DNA of 64,000 nt from an uncultured Porphyromonadaceae bacterium. GTDB lineage: Bacteria > Bacteroidota > Bacteroidia > Bacteroidales > Muribaculaceae. The notes below the pieces were generated by a model. The model was not told the origin of the DNA and did not search any database. It worked only from the letters and a program-made list of their open reading frames with translations. The DNA is taken from assembly GCA_902491625.1 (NCBI GenBank), contig CABUIO010000010.1, forward strand, positions 3,959-67,958, in the 5' to 3' direction. The stretch's first letter is position 1; every line of letters starts with the position of its first letter. The position numbers and the translations under genes were made by a program. Of this stretch, positions 18,240-26,667 are shown in pieces.

Positions 18240-19568
18240 ATGGCAGAAAGCAAAGTACGCAAACCTAACGGCAAATTAGGTGTGCTCGTAGTAGGACTTG
18301 GAGCAGTGGCCTCCACATTCATGACAGGTGTGCTCATGGCACGCAAGGGTCTGGCAAAGCCTGTCGGCTCTATGACTCAGTATGACAAAATACGAGTCGG
18401 CCGCGGAAAAGACAAAAAATATCTTCACTATAAAGATATTGTGCCTCTGGCAGATCTCAATGACATCGTGTTCGGCGCATGGGACGTTTATCCCGCCAAC
18501 GCCTACGAGTCTGCAATCAACTGCGAGGTGCTTAAGGAGAAGGACATCGAGCCTGTGAAGGATGAGCTTGCAGCTATCAAACCCATGAAGGCCGCTTTCG
18601 ACAAGAACTATGCAAAGCGTCTTGAAGGCAACAACACCAAGGGTGACATCACACGCTGGGAAATGGTCGAGCAGCTCCGTGAGGACATCCGCAACTTCAA
18701 AAAAGAGACAGGCGTAGAGCGCGTGGTTGTGCTCTGGGCAGCTTCCACCGAGGTTTATGTACCCGTTGATGAGAAGACCCACGGCACACTCGAAGCCCTT
18801 GAGGCCGCAATGAAGGCTGACGACAAGGAGCATGTCGCTCCCTCGATGTGCTACGCTTACGCAGCTCTCAAGGAAGGCGCACCCTTCATCATGGGCGCTC
18901 CCAACACAACCGTCGACATCCCCGCAATGTGGGAGCTCGCCGAGCAGACAAAACTCCCCATCGCCGGCAAGGACTTCAAGACCGGCCAGACTCTTGTGAA
19001 GTCAGGCTTCGCTCCCATCATCGCCACACGCTGCCTCGGTCTCAACGGATGGTTCTCCACAAACATTCTCGGCAACCGCGACGGCCTCGTGCTTGACGAG
19101 CCCGCAAACTTCCGCACCAAGGAGGTCAGCAAGCTCTCCACACTCGAGTCAATTCTCGTACCCGAGGAGCAGCCCGATCTCTACGGCCACGGCAACGACG
19201 AGGACACACAGTACTACCACAAGGTCCGCATCAACTACTATCCTCCCCGCAACGACAACAAGGAGGGATGGGACAACATCGACATCTTCGGATGGATGGG
19301 CTATCCCATGCAGATCAAGATCAACTTCCTCTGCCGCGACTCGATCCTCGCCGCTCCTCTTTGCCTTGACCTCGTGCTCCTGAGCGACCTCGCCGCACGC
19401 GACGGACGCTACGGCATCCAGCGCTTCCTGAGCTTCTTCCTCAAGAGCCCGATGCATGACTACACAGAGGATGAAATCCCCGTCAACCACCTCTTCCAGC
19501 AGTACACCATGCTGAAGAACGCCATCCGCGAGATGGGCGGCTACGAAGCCGACGAAGAGATCGACTGA
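18240..19568 (+). CDS. ino1: myo-Inositol-1-phosphate synthase
   Basis: Converts glucose-6-phosphate to myo-inositol-1-phosphate with NAD. The 442-residue protein has the Rossmann loop VGLGAVASTFMTG near residue 18, VVLWAASTEVYVP, GAPNTTVDIPAMWELA and the active-site lysine segment GKDFKTGQTLVKSGFAP, followed by NGWFSTNILGN. I prefer ATG 18240 to the in-frame ATG 18207, which adds an unsupported leader. Supplies inositol-1-phosphate to the lipid genes just upstream; a 241-nt AT-rich gap and possible own promoter suggest it can be expressed separately. Confidence 0.93.
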   Translation: MAESKVRKPNGKLGVLVVGLGAVASTFMTGVLMARKGLAKPVGSMTQYDKIRVGRGKDKKYLHYKDIVPLADLNDIVFGAWDVYPANAYESAINCEVLKEKDIEPVKDELAAIKPMKAAFDKNYAKRLEGNNTKGDITRWEMVEQLREDIRNFKKETGVERVVVLWAASTEVYVPVDEKTHGTLEALEAAMKADDKEHVAPSMCYAYAALKEGAPFIMGAPNTTVDIPAMWELAEQTKLPIAGKDFKTGQTLVKSGFAPIIATRCLGLNGWFSTNILGNRDGLVLDEPANFRTKEVSKLSTLESILVPEEQPDLYGHGNDEDTQYYHKVRINYYPPRNDNKEGWDNIDIFGWMGYPMQIKINFLCRDSILAAPLCLDLVLLSDLAARDGRYGIQRFLSFFLKSPMHDYTEDEIPVNHLFQQYTMLKNAIREMGGYEADEEID

Positions 19569-19583
19569 TCAAAACCTTAAAAA

Positions 19584-19635
19584 ATATAGAAGCGTGCCTC
19601 ACATCTGACTGCGGGGCACGCTTCTATATTTTTTT
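19584..19635 (+). terminator. Rho-independent terminator of the inositol-phosphate synthase gene
   Basis: A perfect 15-bp stem (19584-19598 with 19615-19629) and a following T-run to 19635, 16 nt after the stop codon. Confidence 0.85.
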
Positions 19636-19960
19636 AGAGGTCGTTTAATAATGCTTGTTAACGACAGGGGCGAGAATTTTGGAGCGGATTTATTCCTGAG
19701 TTGAAGGAGCATAGCGGGCTATGTGACTGAAACGAAGGGATAAAGACGCCCAAAAGTCTCAGAACATCCCTTGAAATCAGAAGATACATCAGTAATACAA
19801 GACTCTTAAGAAATTTAAGAATTGCCTTATCATGGTGTCTTTTATGTTAATGCGCGTTTATTCGTCGGTCATTATGCCCGCATAACTCCCTCCTCATAAA
19901 CAGCACCTTAATCATAAAATACACCACCCTGTCATTAACAATGATTATTAAACGACCTCT
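19636..19960. mobile_element. MITE-like element C, 325 bp, with 35-bp terminal inverted repeats
   Basis: 19636-19670 and 19926-19960 are inverted copies with about four mismatches (left begins agaggtcgtttaataat). The interior has no gene and carries two short hairpins facing each other: CATAGC-GG-GCTATG (19710-19723, then TGACTGAA) and TTATGC-CC-GCATAA (19872-19885; on the minus strand followed by TGACCGA). Related to elements A and B at 1.1-1.5 kb. It begins exactly at the end of the terminator T-run. It fills most of the 411-nt gap between genes. Confidence 0.75.
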
Positions 19961-19979
19961 TAATCAGAGAAACAAAAGG

Positions 19980-20507
19980 TCAATATCCTGCGGCATCCCA
20001 TAATATCTCGAAAAACCGCCGGGCGGAATCGTCGGAGTATTTCAGATTGTTGCGTGTGAGTCCCTTTGAATCGTCCTTCTTTGTGAAGAATCTCGTCAAA
20101 ACGCCGACCCTCGAACCGACATATTCATTATTCCGCGTCCATCCGGCCATGACCGGATACATATCGGCTCTTTCAAGAGAAGGCATCAAAGCTTTCATTA
20201 CGGCAGCATGACCTTCCCAGTCAGGTTCTTTGACAACGACACATTCGACATCGTCCAGACCGAAGTCGTTAAGGTACTTGTTCACAAACCAGACGAATCT
20301 CTTGGATGCACCGGCATCGCCGAAATTGATGACAAGGATCAAAGGCTTGTCAGTTTTCTTGACGTACGATCCGTCATTCTGACGGTTGAAATATGTCTTA
20401 AGAAAAGGGTCAAGTCCGTCGATTTCGCTGTATCTTTTCTCGTATTTATCCGAGAAAGCCGGAAGCATTGACATCATGAAGACCACAAGCAAAATAAATC
20501 TTTTCAT
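19980..20507 (-). CDS. Small secreted protein of unknown function
   Basis: A 175-residue protein with a clear signal peptide (MKRFILLVVFMMSMLPAFS). The mature part is mixed alpha/beta with PLILVINFGDAGASKRFVWFV and DDVECVVVKEPDW, and one W-rich segment. I do not recognise a family. It has its own promoter (20543-20573) and lies between a terminator and the MITE. Confidence 0.7.
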   Translation of the reverse strand: MKRFILLVVFMMSMLPAFSDKYEKRYSEIDGLDPFLKTYFNRQNDGSYVKKTDKPLILVINFGDAGASKRFVWFVNKYLNDFGLDDVECVVVKEPDWEGHAAVMKALMPSLERADMYPVMAGWTRNNEYVGSRVGVLTRFFTKKDDSKGLTRNNLKYSDDSARRFFEILWDAAGY

Positions 20508-20542
20508 AAATGCAATGAGTTAACAGAGTGAATTATACACGG

Positions 20543-20573
20543 CAAAGATATGCAATTTAGTCGACAAGGCAAA
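20543..20573 (-). promoter_or_regulatory. Promoter of the small secreted protein gene
   Basis: Minus-strand TATCTTTG (20543-20550) with TTTG (20570-20573) 19 bp upstream. The start codon is 36 nt from the box. Confidence 0.7.
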
Positions 20574-20583
20574 AAATAAAAAA

Positions 20584-20612
20584 AATTCGGACGCGAAATT
20601 TGCGTCCGAATT
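20584..20612 (-). terminator. Terminator of the first ECF sigma factor gene
   Basis: An 11-bp perfect stem (20584-20594 with 20602-20612) flanked by an A-run on its left and a T-run on its right, so it can act on both strands. It follows the minus-strand sigma gene. Confidence 0.8.
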
Positions 20613-20733
20613 CTTTTTTGGGGGCTCTCTTTGGATTGCGCGGTCAAATGCTACGGCTATGGTGAAAACCGCCAAACCTTGACTTGAAGTCGTGAGAGTA
20701 AAAATTGGTGTCGGCCATGCCGACTGAATGGCA

Positions 20734-21240
20734 TCAATGCAGACGATAGTCCTTGAGCATTGTCTGAAGACGCTGGCGGGCGAAGAAGATGCGGCTCTTC
20801 ACTGTACCTACAGGCAGATTCATCTTTTCTGCGATCTCGCTGTATTTATAGCCTGCGACATGCATCGTAAACGGAATTCTGTAGCCGTCGCTGAAAGAGT
20901 TGATAGCCTCGCCGATCTCGCGGGTGGCGTAGCTGCCCTCGGGAGTGTCGAAACCGGAATCCTGCGCGAGATTCAGGCGATATAGATCCTGCGACTGATC
21001 CACAACAGTCGCGCAACGGGCCTGACGACGGTAGTTGTTGATGAAGATATTGCGCATGATTGTGAAAACCCAGCCCTTGAAGTTGGTGTTCTCTGTGAAT
21101 TTCTCCTCATTGTCAAGCACCTTGAGAGTCGTGTCCTGCAAAAGATCCTCAGCCTCCTCACGATTGTGAGTAAGCTGTACAGCAAAACTCATCAGATTAT
21201 TCTGGAGTCCTACGATGCGCTGTTTAAATGTCAATGCCAT
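20734..21240 (-). CDS. ECF-type RNA polymerase sigma factor (copy 1)
   Basis: A 168-residue sigma-70-like protein with region 2 (EEAEDLLQDTTLKVL and NFKGWVFTIMRNIFINNYRR) and region 4 (PFTMHVAGYKYSEIAEKMNLPVGTVKSRIFFARQRL). No signal, no membrane anti-sigma gene next to it. It is very similar to the sigma factor at 26668-27177. In other Bacteroidales such stand-alone ECF factors act in stress or envelope responses; the target here is unknown. It has its own terminator. No clear TAnnTTTG box was found upstream. Confidence 0.92.
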   Translation of the reverse strand: MALTFKQRIVGLQNNLMSFAVQLTHNREEAEDLLQDTTLKVLDNEEKFTENTNFKGWVFTIMRNIFINNYRRQARCATVVDQSQDLYRLNLAQDSGFDTPEGSYATREIGEAINSFSDGYRIPFTMHVAGYKYSEIAEKMNLPVGTVKSRIFFARQRLQTMLKDYRLH

Positions 21241-21569
21241 AGCCGTGAAGTATTAGTTAGTGACTTTTATACACATATAACAACGTCCTATGGGAAAAGT
21301 TTGTGGAATTCTCACTTTTAACAATTACGCTTGTGTTTAATAATTTTTTAGTTAAATCAATGGAATCAATTCTTAAAACGCCCCGAAAAGTATCATTATC
21401 CGACTGAAAATCCAACACTTCCAACCAATCGGAATATTCATGCCGACCTTAAAGAGCTACAGCCGCAAAGGACTGAAGACCGCAAAAATGGCGGTTAGCA
21501 ATTTTTAAGAGTCATCAAAACGTAATTTATCAATTTTATAGCTAATTTTGCACATCTTTATATCATCAA
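21241..21569. other. Divergent intergenic region between sigma factor and divIC-like gene
   Basis: This 329-nt AT-rich stretch holds the -7 box TAATTTTG of the divIC-like gene (21543-21550) and a small ACCGC/GCGGT hairpin (21479-21495). I see no gene or RNA in the rest. Confidence 0.4.
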
Positions 21570-21875
21570 ATGGGACGCAAAATCAAACGCATAAGCTGGT
21601 GGATCCGCCGTCGCTCCCACCTCCCGGTTATACTGCTCGGAGCCGGAGTCGTGAGTCTTCTCTTCTTCAACGAAGAGACTTCCACGGAAAAAGCCGACAT
21701 GCTCAACGCGCAGATCGAAGATCTCAACGCGCAGATCCGTCAGGCCGACGATTCCACCAGATATTATATCGAGGCACGGCGCCAACTGCTCACAAATGCC
21801 GAGGAGCTTGAGCATGTGGCTCGCGAACAGTATGGTTTTCAGCTCCCGACGGAAGATGTCTATATCATAAAGTAG
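21570..21875 (+). CDS. FtsB/DivIC-family septum formation initiator
   Basis: A 101-residue bitopic membrane protein: basic N-terminus (MGRKIKRISWWIRRRS), one helix (about residues 19-33), then a coiled coil (KADMLNAQIEDLNAQIRQ) and the family C-terminal AREQYGFQLPTEDVYIIK. FtsB/DivIC proteins bridge early and late divisome components. Size and layout are normal for Bacteroidetes. Start 20 nt after the -7 box. Confidence 0.88.
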   Translation: MGRKIKRISWWIRRRSHLPVILLGAGVVSLLFFNEETSTEKADMLNAQIEDLNAQIRQADDSTRYYIEARRQLLTNAEELEHVAREQYGFQLPTEDVYIIK

Positions 21876-21913
21876 CGGTCCGACCCGGACGGCTCACACA
21901 ATGCTCAGCAACA

Positions 21914-22402
21914 ATGAAAAAGAACTTATCTGCCAATAGCGACGACAACGCAAAAGCCATGCGCCGACGCAAGATAGCCGATTTTGTCGGCGGCGCCGGA
22001 ATGATACTCATAGCCGCGGGACTGCTCGTGCCGCTCATCAACATATACGACGGCTCGCTGCTCCCGATCTGCAAGTGGGTTTTCACGGCCGGAGCGCTGA
22101 TGTTCACCGGCGCTAAATCGGTGCGCACACTTCCTTCGACAGCAAGTTTCCGCCTCCGCCGGCTCAAAAGGCTGGAATTCTGGGCCGGAATCTGCTTCAT
22201 CATCGCCTCTGGATTCTGGTTCTACAACGAGCATAAATTCGGCAACTCACCTTATGCCGGATCGCTTGCAATCATCCACGACACAATACTATTCACGCTC
22301 TCAGGTGCCGTGCTCCAGCTTCTGGCGGCGTGGCTGATCTATTTCCGCGAGAGAAAAGAAGCCCGCGAGGCCGCAGGCGAGAAGCCCAAGAGTAAGAAAT
22401 GA
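21914..22402 (+). CDS. Conserved four-helix membrane protein of unknown function
   Basis: A 162-residue protein with a basic N-terminus, four predicted membrane helices (about residues 24-43, 51-67, 89-107 and 120-140) and a charged C-terminal tail (RERKEAREAAGEKPKSKK). No catalytic motif is visible. It is 38 nt after the divIC-like gene and probably cotranscribed with it. Confidence 0.7.
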   Translation: MKKNLSANSDDNAKAMRRRKIADFVGGAGMILIAAGLLVPLINIYDGSLLPICKWVFTAGALMFTGAKSVRTLPSTASFRLRRLKRLEFWAGICFIIASGFWFYNEHKFGNSPYAGSLAIIHDTILFTLSGAVLQLLAAWLIYFRERKEAREAAGEKPKSKK

Positions 22403-22408
22403 CAACTC

Positions 22409-22439
22409 TTTGACGTCACAGCCAAATTTCGTAACTTTG
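22409..22439 (+). promoter_or_regulatory. coaX promoter abutting the start codon
   Basis: TTTG (22409-22412), 19-bp spacer, TAACTTTG (22432-22439). The box ends 4 nt before the GTG start at 22444, so the predicted transcript would be leaderless. Confidence 0.7.
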
Positions 22440-22443
22440 CGTC

Positions 22444-23217
22444 GTGAAATCAGTTCTGGTAATTGACCGTGGCAACAGCACCCTGAAAGCGTATCTCTTT
22501 CAGGGCTACGACTGTGTGCGCTCGGCACGATTCGAGGAAGACGACGATATCGCTGCGGGAATCTCCACTTTCTTAGGCGACGAGACTCCCGCGTCCGCAA
22601 TCTACGCCTCCACCGGATGCCGGACAGAAGGCGACATAGAGACGATCTCTGGGCTGCCCGGATGCCGGACGCTGATTTTCGACCGCGCCACGCCGCTACC
22701 TATCGCGATAGATTATGCCACCCCCGACACGCTCGGGCTTGACAGGATCGCATCCGCAGTGGCTGCCTGTGCTTTGCTCGACACGCTGCCCGGACTCGAT
22801 TTTCTGCTTGTCGTCGATGCCGGTACAGCCGTGACCCTCGACATTGCAGCGAGAGAGGGCGGATTCCGCGGAGGCAACATCTCCGCCGGACTCTCCATGA
22901 GGCTACATGCCCTCCACGACTTCACCTCCGCGCTGCCGTTGACCGACGTCCACGGCGACTGTCCCGACTTCGGATTCGACACACGCAGCGCACTCCGCTC
23001 AGGCGCCATCCTCGGCATAGCCGCAGAAATCGAGAGTTCTTTCCAAAGAGCTGACCGGAAGTTCGGCAAAGGCGCGATACTCCTCACCGGCGGCGATGCC
23101 GCAATCCTCGCTCCCCACTTAGACCCTTCGCTCCGTGTGATCACAAACCCCGCGCTTGTGGCCGACGGACTCAACCGCATACTCCATTATAATGAAACTA
23201 TCCATAAAGCTATTTAG
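22444..23217 (+). CDS. coaX: Type III pantothenate kinase
   Basis: Phosphorylates pantothenate in the first step of coenzyme A synthesis. The 257-residue protein has the N-terminal phosphate loop VIDRGNSTLKAY, the central DAGTAVTLD and FRGGNISAGLSMRLHALH segments and the closing LLTGGDAAILA, all typical of the ASKHA-fold type III enzyme. The start is GTG at 22444; the family normally begins three or four residues before D-x-G-N, so a later start is excluded. It overlaps the next gene by 26 nt. Confidence 0.92.
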   Translation: MKSVLVIDRGNSTLKAYLFQGYDCVRSARFEEDDDIAAGISTFLGDETPASAIYASTGCRTEGDIETISGLPGCRTLIFDRATPLPIAIDYATPDTLGLDRIASAVAACALLDTLPGLDFLLVVDAGTAVTLDIAAREGGFRGGNISAGLSMRLHALHDFTSALPLTDVHGDCPDFGFDTRSALRSGAILGIAAEIESSFQRADRKFGKGAILLTGGDAAILAPHLDPSLRVITNPALVADGLNRILHYNETIHKAI

Positions 23218-24484
23218 CGCCCTGATCGCCGCATTGACCTGTGTGTCAATGGCTCAGGCGCAGACTTCAACCATCACCTCGACGACGTCGCCCTACTCCA
23301 TGTACGGCTACGGCATGCTCAACGACCGCGCCACAAGCACACAGCGCCAGATGGGCGGCATAGGCTACGCGATGAACTCCGGACGACAGATCAACCCGAT
23401 GAATCCGGCGTCATACGCCTCCATCGACTCCCTGACATTCCTCTGGGACATCAGCGCCGACCTCACCTTCTTCAACCGCAGGGAGAACGACGTCAACGGC
23501 GAGGATCTCAAGGGTCACGGCGTTGGCGGCGGCCTCGACTATCTCGCAATGCAGTTCCCCATCGGACGCCATTGCGGCATGTCGGTCGGCCTTGTGCCCT
23601 GGTCATCCGTAGGCTACTCGTTCGGCCGCGAGGTGATCCACGGCAACCTCAGCAACGAGGGTACAGGCGGAATCACCGAGGCATACCTCGGCTTTTCGGG
23701 ACGTATCAAGGGCTTCAGCGCCGGCATCAACATCAGCTACAACTTCGGCAATGTAATCAACGACGTCTATGCAAACACGACCTCAGGACACAGCACTCTC
23801 TTCGAGCATGTCATGCAGATACGCGACTGGAACATCGTGGCCGGACTGCAGTACACCCAGCCCATCGACCAACATAACCGCGTGACACTCGGAGCAATAT
23901 ATTCACCGAAAAAGACCATGCGCGGCCACGCCTGGGGCGCCTACTGGGACATCACTGCCGACTCCAAGGCCGACACCGTGGGCTACATGAACATCAAAAA
24001 CCATTACTATCAGCCCAACACGTTCGGCGTCGGTCTGAGCTACCTCCACAACCGCTCGCGCCGACTGATGGTCGAGGCCGATTTCACGTATCAGGACTGG
24101 TCAAAAGCCAAGTTCGATCCCCTGCGTGGCGACGACGGACAGATCGTGGTCGAAGGCCAGCAGTTCAACAACCGCTATAAGATCGCCGTAGGCGCCGAGT
24201 TCGTCCCAAAAGTACGCGGCAGCTATCTGCAACGCGTCGCCTATCGCGCCGGCGTCTTCTACAACCGCGACTATATACGTGTAGGCTCCAATCAGCTCAA
24301 GGACTTCGGACTGAGCTGTGGATTCGGTTTCCCGACGCCTGAAGGCAAGACCGTGGTCAATCTCGGCTTTGAATACAAGCACAGGCAGGCCTCCCCGCAG
24401 GCGCTCGTGAAAGAGGACTACTACGGAATCACCCTTGGACTCAACTTCAACGAGCTTTGGTTCTGGCAGCGCAAGATCAAGTAA
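23192..24484 (+). CDS. Outer-membrane beta-barrel protein (FadL/OmpP1-like)
   Basis: A 430-residue protein with a signal peptide (MKLSIKLFSALIAALTCVSMAQAQ) and a long series of amphipathic beta strands; the mature N-terminus SPYSMYGYGMLND and later QYTQPIDQHNRVTLGAIYSPK are typical of Bacteroidetes barrels of the FadL/OmpP1 type. ATG 23192 is chosen over the upstream in-frame codon because the signal peptide begins there. Likely a channel for hydrophobic or small molecules; the substrate is unknown. It lies inside coaX's end and is followed after 7 nt by lptC. Confidence 0.75.
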   Translation: MKLSIKLFSALIAALTCVSMAQAQTSTITSTTSPYSMYGYGMLNDRATSTQRQMGGIGYAMNSGRQINPMNPASYASIDSLTFLWDISADLTFFNRRENDVNGEDLKGHGVGGGLDYLAMQFPIGRHCGMSVGLVPWSSVGYSFGREVIHGNLSNEGTGGITEAYLGFSGRIKGFSAGINISYNFGNVINDVYANTTSGHSTLFEHVMQIRDWNIVAGLQYTQPIDQHNRVTLGAIYSPKKTMRGHAWGAYWDITADSKADTVGYMNIKNHYYQPNTFGVGLSYLHNRSRRLMVEADFTYQDWSKAKFDPLRGDDGQIVVEGQQFNNRYKIAVGAEFVPKVRGSYLQRVAYRAGVFYNRDYIRVGSNQLKDFGLSCGFGFPTPEGKTVVNLGFEYKHRQASPQALVKEDYYGITLGLNFNELWFWQRKIK

Positions 24485-24491
24485 GCTCCCG

Positions 24492-25205
24492 ATGAACCAA
24501 CAGCGAACAGATTCCGACGACAGACATCTCCGGCGCATCATTCCGATGCGCCGCTGCGCTTTTGCGCTTGCGGCTTTCGCCATCCTCCTGCCGATGCTCT
24601 GGAGCTGCCGCGAGGAAGACAAGCTCGCCACCTATAACATCAGTACGCGCAACCGTCCCACCATGACGACCCACAACGTCATGACCATAATCTCCGATTC
24701 GGGAATACCTCAGTACAGGCTCGTCGGCCCTGTATGGTACGTCTACGACAATCTCGACACTCCGCTATGGATCCTCCCCGGAGGTCCGTATCTGGAGAAA
24801 TTCGACCCCGACTTCAACATTGTCTTCACAGTGGCCTGCGACTCGGCAGTCAACAACCGGCTCACTTCCGAATGGCTCCTCATGGGCAATGTGGAGTACC
24901 GTCAGGAGCCGGGCACACTCATCCTCACGCAACAGCTCCGCTGGAACCAGCGCGAAGGCACCGTAAGTTCCGACTCGTTCATCCATCTGGAACAACCCGG
25001 CAAAGTGATCGAAGGCTACGGTTTCGAAGGCCGCACATCCTCCGGCGGCAGCCTCACCGACTATCGTCTCCGCCGTCCCAAGGGCGCACTCCCCTACGTC
25101 AAGCCCGGCACCGGCAATCCCGCAATGCTCCCTCCCGGCGTCGCCTCAGGACTTCCCGCGCAAGAGCCGCAGAACCTTTCCGGAGTTCCGATGATTCAAC
25201 CTTAA
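24492..25205 (+). CDS. lptC: LptC-like lipopolysaccharide export protein
   Basis: A 237-residue protein with a lipobox-type signal (LLPMLWSC) and an OstA/LptC-like beta-jellyroll (THNVMTIISDSGIPQYRLVGPVW... and TSEWLLMGNVEYRQ). LptC carries LPS from the LptBFG transporter to LptA. ATG 24492 and ATG 24546 are both possible; the second gives the shorter, better lipoprotein signal (MRRCAFALAAF). The C-terminal end is proline-rich. It is 9 nt from the following CNNM/CBS gene. Confidence 0.78.
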   Translation: MNQQRTDSDDRHLRRIIPMRRCAFALAAFAILLPMLWSCREEDKLATYNISTRNRPTMTTHNVMTIISDSGIPQYRLVGPVWYVYDNLDTPLWILPGGPYLEKFDPDFNIVFTVACDSAVNNRLTSEWLLMGNVEYRQEPGTLILTQQLRWNQREGTVSSDSFIHLEQPGKVIEGYGFEGRTSSGGSLTDYRLRRPKGALPYVKPGTGNPAMLPPGVASGLPAQEPQNLSGVPMIQP

Positions 25206-25214
25206 ACGATCATT

Positions 25215-26498
25215 ATGGATTTAACCTCAGCACTCATAATCACCATCATAGCTATCCTCTTCTCCGGATTCTTCTCCGGCAGTGAGATAGCCTTCATGCA
25301 ATCCAGCAAGGTGCGCATAGGCATCGACGCCTCCAAAGGCGGTATCATCAACCGCATAATTTCCGGATTCAACCGCAGTCAGGACATGTTCATCTCCACG
25401 CTGCTGGTCGGCAACAACATCGTGCTCGTCATCTACGGTATCTCGATCTCCGTCATCATCAACCCGCTCATCGAGCGGTGGTTCCCCAACGAAGCCGTCA
25501 TCCTGATCGCAAACACCCTCATATCCACTGCCATCATTCTCATAACCGGTGAGTTCATCCCCAAGACGACATTCCGCATCAACCCCAACGCCACGCTCAA
25601 GATCTGCGCCATCCCGCTCTATGTCATCTACATCATCCTCTACCCGGTCTCCCTTCTCACCTCCGCGATATCGCGCGGACTTATGAAACTGATCGGAATC
25701 AGCGACAAGAAAGAGACCGCCGACACCATCAGCATCGATCAGCTCGACGACTACATCCAGCAGGCAATCGACGACAAATCCGAGGGACAGACCGTGGAGA
25801 ACGAGGTCAAGATCTTCCGCAACGCCATCGACTTCAAGGACACCCACATACGCGACTGCATGATTCCGCGCAACGAGATCACCGCAGTCAACATCAACAC
25901 GACAACGCGCCAGCAGCTTCTCAAGCTCTTCGTCGCCTCCGGACTCAGCAAGATCGTGGTATACAACGACGACATCGACGATGTCAGGGGCTATATCCAC
26001 ATCTCAGAGCTATTCAATCCAGACGCCGACTGGAAAGAACACCTGAAGCCTGTCATCTTCACTCCCGAGACCATGCTCGCAAACAAAATGATGCGTCGTC
26101 TGCTGGCTGAAAAACGCTCCATGGCCATCGTCGTCGACGAATTCGGCGGCACGGCCGGACTCGTCACTCTTGAAGACCTCGTGGAAGAGATATTCGGCGA
26201 GATCGAAGACGAACACGACAAGCAGCGTCTCATCGCACGCCGCATCGACGACAACACCTACGAGTTCTCCGGACGTGTGGAAGTGGAACGCATCAACGAA
26301 CAGTTCCCGCTCGAACTCAAGGAATCGGAAGAATACCAGACCATCGCGGGCTATATCCTCGACCATCTTGAGGAAATACCGGCGCAAGGAGCGCAATTCG
26401 ATATCGATGACTGGAAATTCACCATCCTGAAGACCTCAGCCGCGCGCATCGAACTTATCCGTATGACGCGCATCGCTACCGACCATCCCCACCCATGA
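25215..26498 (+). CDS. gldE: CNNM/CBS-domain membrane protein (GldE/CorC-HlyC family)
   Basis: A 427-residue protein: DUF21/CNNM membrane domain with SGFFSGSEIAFMQSSKVRI, paired CBS domains (about residues 205-330) including MAIVVDEFGGTAGLVTLEDLVEEIFGEI, and a C-terminal CorC_HlyC domain (FSGRVEVERINEQFPL). Relatives are Mg/Co transport-associated proteins and the gliding/T9SS accessory GldE. The presence of T9SS-tailed proteins in the window fits GldE, but the exact role is an inference. Confidence 0.85.
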   Translation: MDLTSALIITIIAILFSGFFSGSEIAFMQSSKVRIGIDASKGGIINRIISGFNRSQDMFISTLLVGNNIVLVIYGISISVIINPLIERWFPNEAVILIANTLISTAIILITGEFIPKTTFRINPNATLKICAIPLYVIYIILYPVSLLTSAISRGLMKLIGISDKKETADTISIDQLDDYIQQAIDDKSEGQTVENEVKIFRNAIDFKDTHIRDCMIPRNEITAVNINTTTRQQLLKLFVASGLSKIVVYNDDIDDVRGYIHISELFNPDADWKEHLKPVIFTPETMLANKMMRRLLAEKRSMAIVVDEFGGTAGLVTLEDLVEEIFGEIEDEHDKQRLIARRIDDNTYEFSGRVEVERINEQFPLELKESEEYQTIAGYILDHLEEIPAQGAQFDIDDWKFTILKTSAARIELIRMTRIATDHPHP

Positions 26499-26574
26499 TC
26501 TGCTTCCCGAAACGACAGCAGGACTGTTTTGTTGGTCAAAAAATCGGAATTTTAACACTTTTCCGTCCCAAAAA

Positions 26575-26605
26575 TTTGCCGCTAAAGTTTTTTGTATTAC
26601 CTTTG
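26575..26605 (+). promoter_or_regulatory. Promoter of the second ECF sigma factor gene
   Basis: TTTG (26575-26578), 19-bp spacer, TACCTTTG (26598-26605); the start codon is 62 nt downstream. Confidence 0.75.
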
Positions 26606-26667
26606 TTGCGAACTAACCGACAAACCTGTCGCTAAAATTCTATTTATCATAGATTTAATAACTTACG

